Origin: Candidatus Omnitrophota bacterium
Lineage (GTDB): Bacteria; Omnitrophota; Omnitrophia; Omnitrophales; Aquincolibacteriaceae
Length of the DNA stretch: 6,490 bases
Direction: 5' to 3'
Assembly: GCA_023247135.1 (NCBI GenBank)
Contig: JAHFHB010000075.1
Span: forward strand, 1,780 to 8,269
Positions 1-6,184 of this stretch are shown here, in pieces. Both the position numbers and the translations under genes were made by a program. Numbering within the stretch: the stretch's first letter is position 1; each line of letters opens with the position of its first letter. Below the pieces are notes generated by a model. It was not told where the DNA came from and did not search any database. It saw nothing but the letters and a program-made list of their open reading frames with translations.

Positions 1-1
1 G

Positions 2-166
2 GCAAGATCCTTTCGCAGCAAGGAAAAACGTTTTCTGAGGCTCTATTCGCTGTGGCAGGAGACGCGCCGCGAAGATATCCAGAAGCAGTGTCTCGGACTT
101 CTCGGAGAGCTGATGAGAATCAAGCCGGGGTTCAGCCTGCGCAGTGAATTCACGGCTGCTTTTTAA
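2..166 (+). CDS. C-terminal fragment of an unrecognised protein
   Basis: An open frame enters from the left edge and runs 54 codons to a TAA at 164-166. The visible product is strongly charged and looks helical, with a stretch around LYSLWQETRREDIQKQ and the ending LRSEFTAAF. I do not recognise a family. Codon use (many CTG, CGC, CAG and GAG codons) resembles the genes downstream. A second frame beginning at base 1 is also open, to a TGA at 145-147, but its codon use is poorer and its product looks less protein-like, so I prefer this one. The start and most of the gene lie outside the window. No terminator is evident before the next gene. Confidence 0.45.
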   Translation, partial: ARSFRSKEKRFLRLYSLWQETRREDIQKQCLGLLGELMRIKPGFSLRSEFTAAF

Positions 167-245
167 CTCACGGCGGAGTTTCTTCGGGCATTCCCGTTGA
201 ACCCGGGACCGCCCCGCCTCAACCTTAAACAAGGGCAGGACTACG

Positions 246-440
246 ATGGAAAAAACGATCCGCATTGCACCGCCTGAAATCCTTGAGGATGTTGAAGATG
301 AAATCAAAGCCAAACTTGATGAGTTTCTTGACGTGTACTCTTTTTACCTGAAAACCCGGATCTGCTGGATCCGCGATGAAGTGCGCATGAAAGCGTACGA
401 ATTGAGCCTTCTCAACCGGGGTTTTAACTTCCGCGGGTGA
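246..440 (+). CDS. Small hypothetical protein, 64 residues
   Basis: The product is a short soluble protein with no signal peptide, membrane segment or cysteine motif; there is one lone Cys in RICWIRDE. The N-terminal half is acidic and probably helical (EILEDVEDEIKAKLDEFLD). The C-terminal half is more basic and ends NRGFNFRG. The ATG at 246 has an AGGA at 237-240 with a 5-base spacer, which supports the start. Codon use is coding-like. The opposite strand is also open across this region (225-461), but that frame has no comparable support. It is separated by 79 bases from the upstream gene and by about 200 bases from folK, so it may be monocistronic or the tail of the upstream operon. I do not recognise the family and infer no function. 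Confidence 0.6.
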   Translation: MEKTIRIAPPEILEDVEDEIKAKLDEFLDVYSFYLKTRICWIRDEVRMKAYELSLLNRGFNFRG

Positions 441-471
441 TTTTTTTTTCACGATATTCATGGTTTTGCTT

Positions 472-545
472 GTAGGGGCCGGTTCTAAACCGGCCCTTTG
501 AATTTTAGATTCTTCTCGGAAGGCGGGTTTAGAACCCGCCCCTAC
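472..545. repeat. Inverted pair of GTAG REP-like hairpins (BIME-like)
   Basis: Two hairpins face each other in the gap before folK. The left one reads GTAG at 472-475, then a stem 476-484 pairing with 488-496 around a 3-base loop. The right one is the same on the minus strand: a stem 522-529 pairing with 533-540, then CTAC at 542-545. Bases 472-495 match the reverse complement of 522-545 at 22 of 24 positions. The two differences (C480/G493 on the left, G/C on the right) pair with each other inside each hairpin, so both stems stay intact. A 5' GTAG followed by a hairpin is the known layout of bacterial REP elements recognised by RAYT transposases. Assignment to that class is inference from structure. 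Confidence 0.75.
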
Positions 546-593
546 CCATGCTAAACAGCCTCGCTGAACCGGTGGGTTTCGCCCTCTCTTTTG

Positions 594-602
594 TGCTATA
601 AT
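594..602 (+). promoter_or_regulatory. Extended -10 promoter for folK-panC-panD
   Basis: A perfect TATAAT lies at 597-602, preceded by TGC at 594-596, giving the extended -10 form TGnTATAAT of sigma-70 promoters. No good -35 hexamer is seen 16-18 bases upstream, which an extended -10 can tolerate. Transcription would start near 608-610 and leave a leader of about 36 bases before the folK ATG at 645. The promoter lies downstream of the REP pair, so the hairpins would not be in the folK transcript. Confidence 0.55.
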
Positions 603-644
603 TCGCGCTCATTTCCACTTGCCAAATCAATCTCGGGGGATTGA

Positions 645-1157
645 ATGATTCATGAAGCTTTCATCGCCGCGGGCTCTAACGTGGGGGACCGCCTGAGCCA
701 TTTAACACAGGCGCGGGCGCTTTTGTCAGAGACGCCCGGCATTGAACAGCTGGCCTCGTCCGGAACTTATGAGACGAAGCCGGTGGGCGGGCCGCCGCAA
801 GGCGCGTATCTCAATGCGGTGTGGCAAATCCAAACGAATCTTGCGGCCGAGGCGCTTTTACGCCTGCTGCTTGCGATCGAACACGAGCAGGGCCGCATCC
901 GGGCCGAAAAAAACGGGCCCCGGACGCTTGATTTAGACGTGCTTGATTTTGACGGACAGATTTTGAATCAACCGGGGCTTGCCTTGCCGCACCCGCGCAT
1001 GCACGAACGCTGGTTTGTGCTGAAGCCGCTGTCTGATTTAAACCCAGAGTGGCGGCATCCAAGGCTGGGGCAAACGGCCGCGGAACTTTTAGCGGAGATC
1101 GAAAAAAAATCTCCCGAGCTCACCGGCGCAGAGGTTGAGATGGGAGAACGCGCATGA
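645..1157 (+). CDS. folK: 2-amino-4-hydroxy-6-hydroxymethyldihydropteridine pyrophosphokinase
   Basis: FolK (HPPK) transfers pyrophosphate from ATP to 6-hydroxymethyl-7,8-dihydropterin, the step before dihydropteroate synthase in cytosolic folate synthesis. The 170-residue length is normal. Family motifs appear in order: AAGSNVGDR (residues 8-16), TYETKPVG (41-48), YLNAV (55-59), GPRTLDLDVLDFDG (91-104) with the metal-binding Asp96 and Asp98, and LPHPRMHERWFVLKPL (114-129) with the conserved His116 and Arg122. The ATG at 645 places the N-terminal glycine-rich motif at the usual distance, and GGGGGA at 635-640 serves as ribosome binding site with a short 4-base gap. Its last codons overlap panC by 4 bases (ATGA at 1154-1157), so the two are translationally coupled. 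Linkage to pan genes is familiar from enterics (folK-panB-panC-panD), but panB is absent here. Confidence 0.97.
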   Translation: MIHEAFIAAGSNVGDRLSHLTQARALLSETPGIEQLASSGTYETKPVGGPPQGAYLNAVWQIQTNLAAEALLRLLLAIEHEQGRIRAEKNGPRTLDLDVLDFDGQILNQPGLALPHPRMHERWFVLKPLSDLNPEWRHPRLGQTAAELLAEIEKKSPELTGAEVEMGERA

Positions 1158-2011
1158 AAATCATTCGAAATCCTGAGGCGTTTCAAAAAGAGATGCGCTC
1201 TTTACGCAGCCGGGGCAAGCGGATCGGCTTTGTGCCTACGATGGGTGCCCTGCACGCCGGGCATAGCGCCCTTGTGAAAGCGGCTTTGCGCCAGAACGAC
1301 AGGGTTGCGGTCAGTATTTTCGTGAATCCTTCCCAGTTCGGCCCCCAAGAAGATTTGTCGCGTTATCCGCGGCCCTTCCGGCGCGACGCGGCCCTGCTTA
1401 AAAATGCCGGAGCCCATTTTTTATTCGCGCCTTCAGCGGCAGGCATCTATCCGGCGGGGTACACGCTCTGCGTGGATGAACTCAAACAGCCGGGGCTGAC
1501 GGACCGCCTTTGCGGCAAAAACAGGCCCGGGCATTTCCGCGGCGTCATGACGGTGTGCGCGAAACTTTTCAACTTGGCCCAGCCGTCTGCGGTGTATTTC
1601 GGCCAGAAGGATTACCAGCAGTCGGTGGTGATTGAAACGATGCTGCGTGAATTTCACTGGGGGATCCGTTTTTACCGGATTCCCACGGTGCGTGAAGCGG
1701 ACGGCCTGGCGCTCAGCTCACGGAATATTTATCTGAGCGGTGAAGAAAGAAAACGGGCCTGCGCGCTTTCCCGGAGTCTTTTCTTTTTGCAGGGCGAACT
1801 TTGCCGCAGGCGTAAAGACCTGCCGGGGCTTTTGCGCCGGGCCCGCCGCATGCTGGCGGCTTCTTTCGACAAAGTGGATTATCTGGAAATCGTCGATCCG
1901 GAGACGCTTGAATCCCTTGTCCGGCCGCAGGCTGAAATGACGGCGTTGGGCGCGGCATTCCTCGGCAAGACAAGACTCATCGATAATGTTATAATCCGCC
2001 TTCCAAAATAG
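1154..2011 (+). CDS. panC: Pantothenate synthetase (pantoate--beta-alanine ligase)
   Basis: PanC condenses pantoate with beta-alanine using ATP, through a pantoyl-adenylate, to give pantothenate for coenzyme A. At 285 residues it is full length. Visible motifs are PTMGALHAGH (28-37), whose His34 and His37 form the HxGH nucleotidyltransferase signature; SIFVNPSQF (54-62); RYPR (70-73); GKNRPGHFRGV (121-131); YFGQKDYQQ (148-156); and PTVREADGLALSSRN (177-191) with the KMSKS-like ATP loop. GGGAGA at 1142-1147 with a 6-base gap supports the ATG at 1154, which overlaps the folK stop. Its stop codon overlaps the panD ribosome binding site. Its beta-alanine substrate is made by the next gene. The pantoate supply genes (panB, panE) are not in the window. 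A candidate internal promoter lies in its last codons. Confidence 0.98.
   Translation: MKIIRNPEAFQKEMRSLRSRGKRIGFVPTMGALHAGHSALVKAALRQNDRVAVSIFVNPSQFGPQEDLSRYPRPFRRDAALLKNAGAHFLFAPSAAGIYPAGYTLCVDELKQPGLTDRLCGKNRPGHFRGVMTVCAKLFNLAQPSAVYFGQKDYQQSVVIETMLREFHWGIRFYRIPTVREADGLALSSRNIYLSGEERKRACALSRSLFFLQGELCRRRKDLPGLLRRARRMLAASFDKVDYLEIVDPETLESLVRPQAEMTALGAAFLGKTRLIDNVIIRLPK
1967..1995 (+). promoter_or_regulatory. Possible internal promoter for panD
   Basis: Inside the 3' end of panC there is an extended -10 (TG at 1987-1988, TATAAT at 1990-1995) with AAGACA at 1967-1972 as a 4-of-6 match to the -35 consensus and a 17-base spacer. Transcription would begin near 2002, leaving about 20 bases before the panD ATG at 2023. 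The bases also encode the panC C-terminus (DNVIIRLPK), so the match may be chance. Confidence 0.35.
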
Positions 2012-2022
2012 GGGCCTTGTTC

Positions 2023-2373
2023 ATGCTCAGACAAATGCTTCACGGAAAAATTCACCGCGCCCGTGTCACCGATGCCTGTGTCGATTATCCGGGGAGCATC
2101 ACGATTGATGCAAAACTTCTGGAAGCGGCCGACATTTTGCCGGGTGAAAAAGTGCTGATCGCGAACCTGACGAACGGTTCGCGGGCCGAAACCTATGCTT
2201 TGCGCGGCGAACCCGGCTCCGGCGCCGTTTGCCTGAACGGGGGCACGGCCCGCTACGGTAAAAAAGGCGACATCATCATCGTGATGTCTTTTGTTGTGCT
2301 GGACGAAAAAGAGCTCAAGACGCACGAGCCGAAAAAAATTGTGCTCAATGAGCGCAATGAAATCATAGGGTAA
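2023..2373 (+). CDS. panD: Aspartate 1-decarboxylase, pyruvoyl-dependent proenzyme
   Basis: PanD decarboxylates L-aspartate to beta-alanine, the partner substrate for PanC. The 116-residue proenzyme cleaves itself between Gly24 and Ser25 (motif DYPGSITID) to form the pyruvoyl group. Numbering from the ATG at 2023 puts this bond exactly at 24/25, as in E. coli, with Lys9, His11, Arg54, Thr57, Tyr58 and Asn72 also in register. This decides the start against an in-frame TTG at 2017 that would add two residues. The ribosome binding site AGGGG (2010-2014) overlaps the panC stop and sits 8 bases from the ATG. LNGGTAR (71-77) replaces the more usual LNGAAAR. No maturation factor is visible nearby. 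It closes the operon, and the gap that follows holds a large palindrome. Confidence 0.97.
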   Translation: MLRQMLHGKIHRARVTDACVDYPGSITIDAKLLEAADILPGEKVLIANLTNGSRAETYALRGEPGSGAVCLNGGTARYGKKGDIIIVMSFVVLDEKELKTHEPKKIVLNERNEIIG

Positions 2374-2414
2374 AAAGCTGTCGGTTGCCTGACATCAGCC
2401 TCTCGCAATGTAAA

Positions 2415-2442
2415 GTAGGGAACAGGCATGCCTGTTCCCTAC
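2415..2442. repeat. Perfect 28-bp palindrome with GTAG/CTAC ends, REP-like
   Basis: The half-site GTAGGGAACAGGCA (2415-2428) is followed directly by its exact reverse complement (2429-2442). As RNA or single-stranded DNA it folds into a 12-bp stem (2415-2426 with 2431-2442) closed by a CATG loop. It starts 41 bases after the panD stop. No T-tract follows, so it is not a standard intrinsic terminator, though it could protect the panD mRNA 3' end. The GTAG at each 5' end matches the element at 472-545 although the core sequence is different. Being fully symmetric, it presents a GTAG hairpin on both strands. Confidence 0.8.
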
Positions 2443-2446
2443 GAGT

Positions 2447-2474
2447 TTGCGAACCGCGTCCATGTCAGTATTTT
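2447..2474 (+). promoter_or_regulatory. Weak candidate promoter for aspartate dehydrogenase
   Basis: TTGCGA (2447-2452, 4 of 6 to the -35 consensus) and TATTTT (2469-2474, 4 of 6 to the -10 consensus) are separated by 16 bases, with a start expected near 2481. It sits just past the palindrome and before the dehydrogenase ATG at 2507. The match is modest, and readthrough from panD is an alternative. Confidence 0.3.
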
Positions 2475-2506
2475 TATTTCCGACTAACGAGCGACAGCAT
2501 TTAAAC

Positions 2507-3319
2507 ATGAAACCCATTCGAGTTGGCCTTATCGGCTGCGGCACTATCGGCCGCGAACTTGCCCTTTTTCTGACCCGTAAATTTTCAGGCCGCGTGCGCC
2601 TTTCGGCCGTCTCGGAACATCGCCCTGAAAAGGCGCTGGCCCTGTCCCGCGAATTGCATCTCAAACTCACAAACACTTCTCTGCAAAACCTGGTCGACCG
2701 CGCTGATTTTATTATCGAAGCGGCCTCGGCCGAAGCCGCAGGCCCTGCCGCCGCACTGGCGCTTAAAAACAATAAATCCATTCTGGTCATGAGTGCCGGG
2801 GGGTTGCTGCAAAATAAAATCTGGCAGTCATGGTTAAACAAAAGTTCAGGAACGCTCTGGGTGCCTTCAGGCGCGGTGGCGGGACTTGACGGGCTTCTGG
2901 CTGCCCGTGAATCCGGCCTGAAGCGCGTGACGTTGATCACCCGCAAACCTCCCGAAGCTTTAAGGGGCGCGCCTTATTTTACAAAAAAGAAATTTCCCCG
3001 TTTAAGCGGGCGTGCGCCCCGGTGTGTTTTTAGGGGATCGGCGGCCGAGGCCGTGCGCGGATTTCCGCAGAATGTGAACGTGGCGGCAGTCCTGAGCCTG
3101 GCAGGGATGGGCGAGCTTAAAACGCGCGTTGAAATCTGGACGGCGCGCGGGCTGGCAGTCAACTCGCATGAGATTCGGATTCATGCCGCAAGCGGCGATA
3201 TTCTTATCCGCACGGACAACCGGCCGGCGCCGCACAATCCCAAGACCAGCGCGCTTGCGTTTTATTCCGCCATGGCGCTTTTGCGTAAAATATTTTCCCC
3301 CGCGCGCATCGGCACCTGA
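2507..3319 (+). CDS. nadX: L-aspartate dehydrogenase (NadX-like)
   Basis: This enzyme family oxidises L-aspartate with NAD(P) to iminoaspartate. The product can feed quinolinate synthase for NAD synthesis in place of aspartate oxidase, or hydrolyse to oxaloacetate. The 270-residue product has an N-terminal Rossmann fold (VGLIGCGTIG, residues 6-15), then FIIEAAS (68-74), VMSAGGLL (94-101) and PSGAVAGLDGL (120-130). The DUF108-type catalytic half follows: GSAAEAVRGFPQNVNVAAVLSLAG (177-200), VNSHEI (218-223) with the proposed catalytic His221, and NRPAPHNPKTSALA (238-251). I chose the ATG at 2507 because it puts the glycine-rich loop close to the N-terminus; an in-frame TTG at 2447 and ATG at 2462 would add unsupported residues. 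The ribosome binding site is weak. It lies between panD, another aspartate consumer, and uvrA. The symbol is by family resemblance; the NAD role is inferred. Confidence 0.88.
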   Translation: MKPIRVGLIGCGTIGRELALFLTRKFSGRVRLSAVSEHRPEKALALSRELHLKLTNTSLQNLVDRADFIIEAASAEAAGPAAALALKNNKSILVMSAGGLLQNKIWQSWLNKSSGTLWVPSGAVAGLDGLLAARESGLKRVTLITRKPPEALRGAPYFTKKKFPRLSGRAPRCVFRGSAAEAVRGFPQNVNVAAVLSLAGMGELKTRVEIWTARGLAVNSHEIRIHAASGDILIRTDNRPAPHNPKTSALAFYSAMALLRKIFSPARIGT

Positions 3320-3325
3320 TTTTTT

Positions 3326-6121
3326 ATGACGCAGGCAAAAGTCATTACGATTCGTGGGGCGCGCGAGCACAATCTTAAGAACATCAGCCTTGAGATTCCG
3401 CGCAATCAGCTGGTGGTGCTCACCGGCCTTTCAGGGTCGGGCAAATCCTCGCTGGCCTTTGATACGATTTACGCCGAGGGCCAGCGCCGCTACCTGGAAA
3501 GCCTTTCGTCCTACGCCCGGCAGTTCCTCGAGAAACTCAAAAAGCCCGAGGTCGATTACATCGGCGGGCTTTCGCCCAGTATCTCCATCGAACAGCGCCA
3601 AATCACGCACAATCCGCGTTCGACCGTGGCCACGGTCACTGAAATTTACGATTACCTGCGGCTTCTTTATGCCAAGGCCGGAGAGGCTTCGTGCCATGAG
3701 TGCGGCCGCATTCTGAGCGCGCGTTCACTTCCCGAAATCGCCGGGGAAGTTATCGCCGCCTTTGAAGGCCGTGAGGTGCGCGTGTTTGCGCCTTGTGTGC
3801 GCGGCCGCAAGGGCGAATTTCAAAAACTGTTTGCGGACGTTTTGAAAAAAGGATTTTCGCGTGCGCGCATCGACAAACGCATGACGGTTCTCAAGCCCGA
3901 TCTGAAATTGCGCAAGACCCAGCGCCACGACATCGAGATTTTGATCGATCATCTCAAGGTCAAGCCGCAGGAGCGGGCCCTTTTGGAAAGCTCGCTTGAA
4001 AGAGCTGCGGGTTTGGCGCAAGGGGCGATCCTGGTTGAAGAGGTTCTGGCCGGAGAGAAATCGGGCGCCGCACAGTTTTTTTCGACGCGCCACAGCTGTC
4101 CGGATTGCGGCGTCAGTTATCCGGAACTCGTGCCGAACTTATTTTCCTTCAACAGCCCCTACGGCGCCTGTCCGCGCTGCCGCGGTCTTGGCAAACTCGC
4201 CCAGATCCAGAAAAAAGGCCTGATTCAAAACCCGGCCAAATCCCTCATGGGCGGTGCCTTAAACGAAGAGATTTTTTTCTCGTTTAACAAATATTTCATC
4301 GAAGATCTCCTGCATGACTTGACCAAAAAATTCGGATTCGAATGGAGCTTGCCCTACCAGGATTGGCCCGAAGATGCGCGCGAGGCCTTTTTGTGGGGAG
4401 GCCCCGACATTTCAGGGTTGATCGAAGAATTGAACCGGCTGTTCCATGAAACGTCTTCCGAAGAGATCAAGCGCAAGGTGCGCAAATTTTTAAAAGAGGA
4501 TATCTGTGACGAATGCCAGGGCCAGCGCCTGGGCAAGACCGCGCTCGGTGTCAAGATTTCAGGTAAGCCGATCACCGAAGTGACCGCGTTGACTGTGCTC
4601 GAAGTGCTGCCTTTTTTTGACAAACTGGCGTTTACTCCGGCACTGGTAAAAATTACAAAACCGATTCTCAAGGAGATCCGCGAACGCCTGCGGTTTTTAA
4701 GCGAAGTCGGCCTGGGCTATCTGACGCTGGATCGCAGTGTGGCCACACTTGCCGGCGGCGAGCTGCAGCGCATCCGCCTGGCGGCTCAAATCGGCGTGGG
4801 TCTGACCGGCGTGCTTTACGTGCTTGATGAACCCAGCATCGGCCTGCACCCGCGCGACAACGACCGGCTTCTGGCCTCGCTGGAGCATCTGCGCGATATG
4901 AAAAATACGGTGCTGGTGGTGGAGCATGACGAGGAAACCATGCGCCGGGCCGATTACCTGATCGACCTGGGGCCGGGCGCCGGCCGGCATGGTGGGGAGG
5001 TTACGGCGGCAGGACCGGTGAACACATTACTCAAAACCCCCAAAGAAAAACAGTCTTTGACCGTGCGCTATCTCACGGGAGAGCTTTCGGTATCGATTCC
5101 GCATGAACGCAAAGCGAAAAAAAAAGGCGAGGCCTTGGTTCTGCGCGGCTGCAGCGAGCATAATCTCAAAAATATCGACGTGGAGTTTCCGCTGGGACTT
5201 TTGATTGGTGTGACCGGCGTTTCCGGTTCCGGTAAGAGCACGCTCGTGCATGACACGCTTTCCCGCGAACTGCATAACCGTATTTGGAAAACCGACATGC
5301 GAGTGGGCAAGTTCAGAAAGCTTGAGCATGCGGAAAAAATCGACAAGGTCCTTGAAATCGATCAGTCGCCGATCGGCCGCACGCCGCGCTCGAATCCCGC
5401 GACCTACACCGACCTTTTCGGATTTATCCGCAAGCTGTTCAGTGAGCTTGCCGAGTCGCGAGCCCGGCGTTACACGCCTTCGCGTTTCAGTTTCAATCTG
5501 AAAGGCGGGCGTTGTGAAAAGTGCCGCGGCGAAGGCTTTGAAAAACTCGAAATGAGTTTCATGCCTGACATGTACGTGATCTGCGACGACTGCCGCGGCC
5601 GACGTTACAACGAGCCGACATTGGAAGTGCGGTACAAGGGCAAAAATATTGCGGAGGTCCTGGATCTCTCCGTCGAAGAGGCCATGGAGTTTTTCGCGAG
5701 TTTTGCGATGATCCGGGAAAAACTGGAACTGCTGAGGACGATTGGGCTGGGATACTTGACGCTGGGGCAGTCTTCTACCACGCTTTCAGGCGGCGAGGCC
5801 CAGCGCGTCAAGCTGGCCGCGGAACTGAGTAAAAAATCGACCGGCAGAACGCTTTATCTGCTGGATGAGCCGACCACCGGGCTGCATTTTGCGGACATTG
5901 AAAATCTGCTCAAAGCTTTGTTTGGCCTGCGCGATCAGGGCAATACCGTGGTGGTGATCGAACACAACCTGGATGTCATCCGCTCTGCCGACTTTCTCAT
6001 TGATTTGGGCCCGGAGGGGGGCGCGGGCGGGGGCGAACTGGTGGCCTGCGGCACGCCTGAGGAAGTGGCGCGCACCCCCAAATCGCATACGGGGTACTAC
6101 CTCAAGAAACTCCTCGGTTAG
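3326..6121 (+). CDS. uvrA: Excinuclease ABC subunit A
   Basis: UvrA is the dimeric ATPase that finds bulky DNA lesions and loads UvrB in nucleotide excision repair. At 931 residues it is full length. In order: Walker A-1 GLSGSGKSS (34-42); a CxxC at 123-126; the UvrB-binding and insertion region; zinc finger 1 with Cys258, Cys261, Cys282 and Cys285; signature 1 TLAGGELQRIRLA (474-486); Walker B-1 VLDEPSIGLH with Asp501-Glu502; Walker A-2 GVTGVSGSGKST (628-639); zinc finger 2 with Cys730, Cys733, Cys753 and Cys756; signature 2 TLSGGEAQRVKLA (819-831); and Walker B-2 LLDEPTTGLH with Asp847-Glu848. The N-terminus (ITIRGAREHNLKNISLEIPR) is family-typical, so the ATG at 3326 is right although no Shine-Dalgarno is visible. 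It starts 6 bases after the dehydrogenase stop, suggesting coupled translation. Signature 1 has Ala where LSGGE is usual. uvrB and uvrC are not in the window, and no LexA-like box was seen. Confidence 0.99.
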   Translation: MTQAKVITIRGAREHNLKNISLEIPRNQLVVLTGLSGSGKSSLAFDTIYAEGQRRYLESLSSYARQFLEKLKKPEVDYIGGLSPSISIEQRQITHNPRSTVATVTEIYDYLRLLYAKAGEASCHECGRILSARSLPEIAGEVIAAFEGREVRVFAPCVRGRKGEFQKLFADVLKKGFSRARIDKRMTVLKPDLKLRKTQRHDIEILIDHLKVKPQERALLESSLERAAGLAQGAILVEEVLAGEKSGAAQFFSTRHSCPDCGVSYPELVPNLFSFNSPYGACPRCRGLGKLAQIQKKGLIQNPAKSLMGGALNEEIFFSFNKYFIEDLLHDLTKKFGFEWSLPYQDWPEDAREAFLWGGPDISGLIEELNRLFHETSSEEIKRKVRKFLKEDICDECQGQRLGKTALGVKISGKPITEVTALTVLEVLPFFDKLAFTPALVKITKPILKEIRERLRFLSEVGLGYLTLDRSVATLAGGELQRIRLAAQIGVGLTGVLYVLDEPSIGLHPRDNDRLLASLEHLRDMKNTVLVVEHDEETMRRADYLIDLGPGAGRHGGEVTAAGPVNTLLKTPKEKQSLTVRYLTGELSVSIPHERKAKKKGEALVLRGCSEHNLKNIDVEFPLGLLIGVTGVSGSGKSTLVHDTLSRELHNRIWKTDMRVGKFRKLEHAEKIDKVLEIDQSPIGRTPRSNPATYTDLFGFIRKLFSELAESRARRYTPSRFSFNLKGGRCEKCRGEGFEKLEMSFMPDMYVICDDCRGRRYNEPTLEVRYKGKNIAEVLDLSVEEAMEFFASFAMIREKLELLRTIGLGYLTLGQSSTTLSGGEAQRVKLAAELSKKSTGRTLYLLDEPTTGLHFADIENLLKALFGLRDQGNTVVVIEHNLDVIRSADFLIDLGPEGGAGGGELVACGTPEEVARTPKSHTGYYLKKLLG

Positions 6122-6122
6122 C

Positions 6123-6152
6123 TGGACAATCCGGGCGCCGATCTGCTATAGT
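6123..6152 (+). promoter_or_regulatory. Sigma-70-like promoter for the winged-helix gene
   Basis: TGGACA (6123-6128, 5 of 6 to the -35 consensus) is followed after 18 bases by TATAGT (6147-6152, 5 of 6 to the -10 consensus), which is preceded by TGC to give an extended -10. Transcription would start near 6159, about 37 bases before the ATG at 6196. The -35 begins two bases after the uvrA stop. It shares the block TGCTATA with the folK promoter. Confidence 0.6.
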
Positions 6153-6184
6153 TCAAACGTCCTCCCGCTGCTTTTATTCATCAA

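Noticed and set aside
185..196. Small hairpin CGGG-CATT-CCCG upstream of the 64-residue gene
   Set aside because: A 4-bp stem with no T-tract or other signal is expected often by chance at this GC content.
415..449. T-run (441-449) after the 64-residue gene as an intrinsic terminator
   Set aside because: The bases before it (415-438) form only a broken stem with internal mismatches. The T-run alone is not enough to call a terminator.
472..545. CRISPR repeat or attachment site
   Set aside because: There is only one inverted pair, with no regularly spaced direct repeats, no spacers, no cas genes and no integrase.
2017..2022. TTG at 2017 as the panD start
   Set aside because: It adds Met-Phe and shifts the cleavage bond off position 24/25. 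The ATG at 2023 has better spacing to AGGGG and matches the family numbering.
1879..2325. 148-residue minus-strand frame across panC and panD
   Set aside because: It is antisense to two certain genes and its product shows no recognisable domain; it is a GC-driven shadow.
2374..2400. Terminator right after panD (short GTC/GAC stem near 2380-2393)
   Set aside because: The stem is 3-5 pairs with a bulge and no T-tract follows.
2447..2506. Upstream extension of aspartate dehydrogenase from TTG 2447 or ATG 2462
   Set aside because: The added residues are unlike the family N-terminus and no ribosome binding site precedes either codon. The glycine-rich loop fits the ATG at 2507.
2395..2946. 183-residue minus-strand frame across the palindrome and dehydrogenase
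   Set aside because: It is antisense to a gene with clear family motifs. The Ser/Arg-rich composition is typical of a shadow frame.
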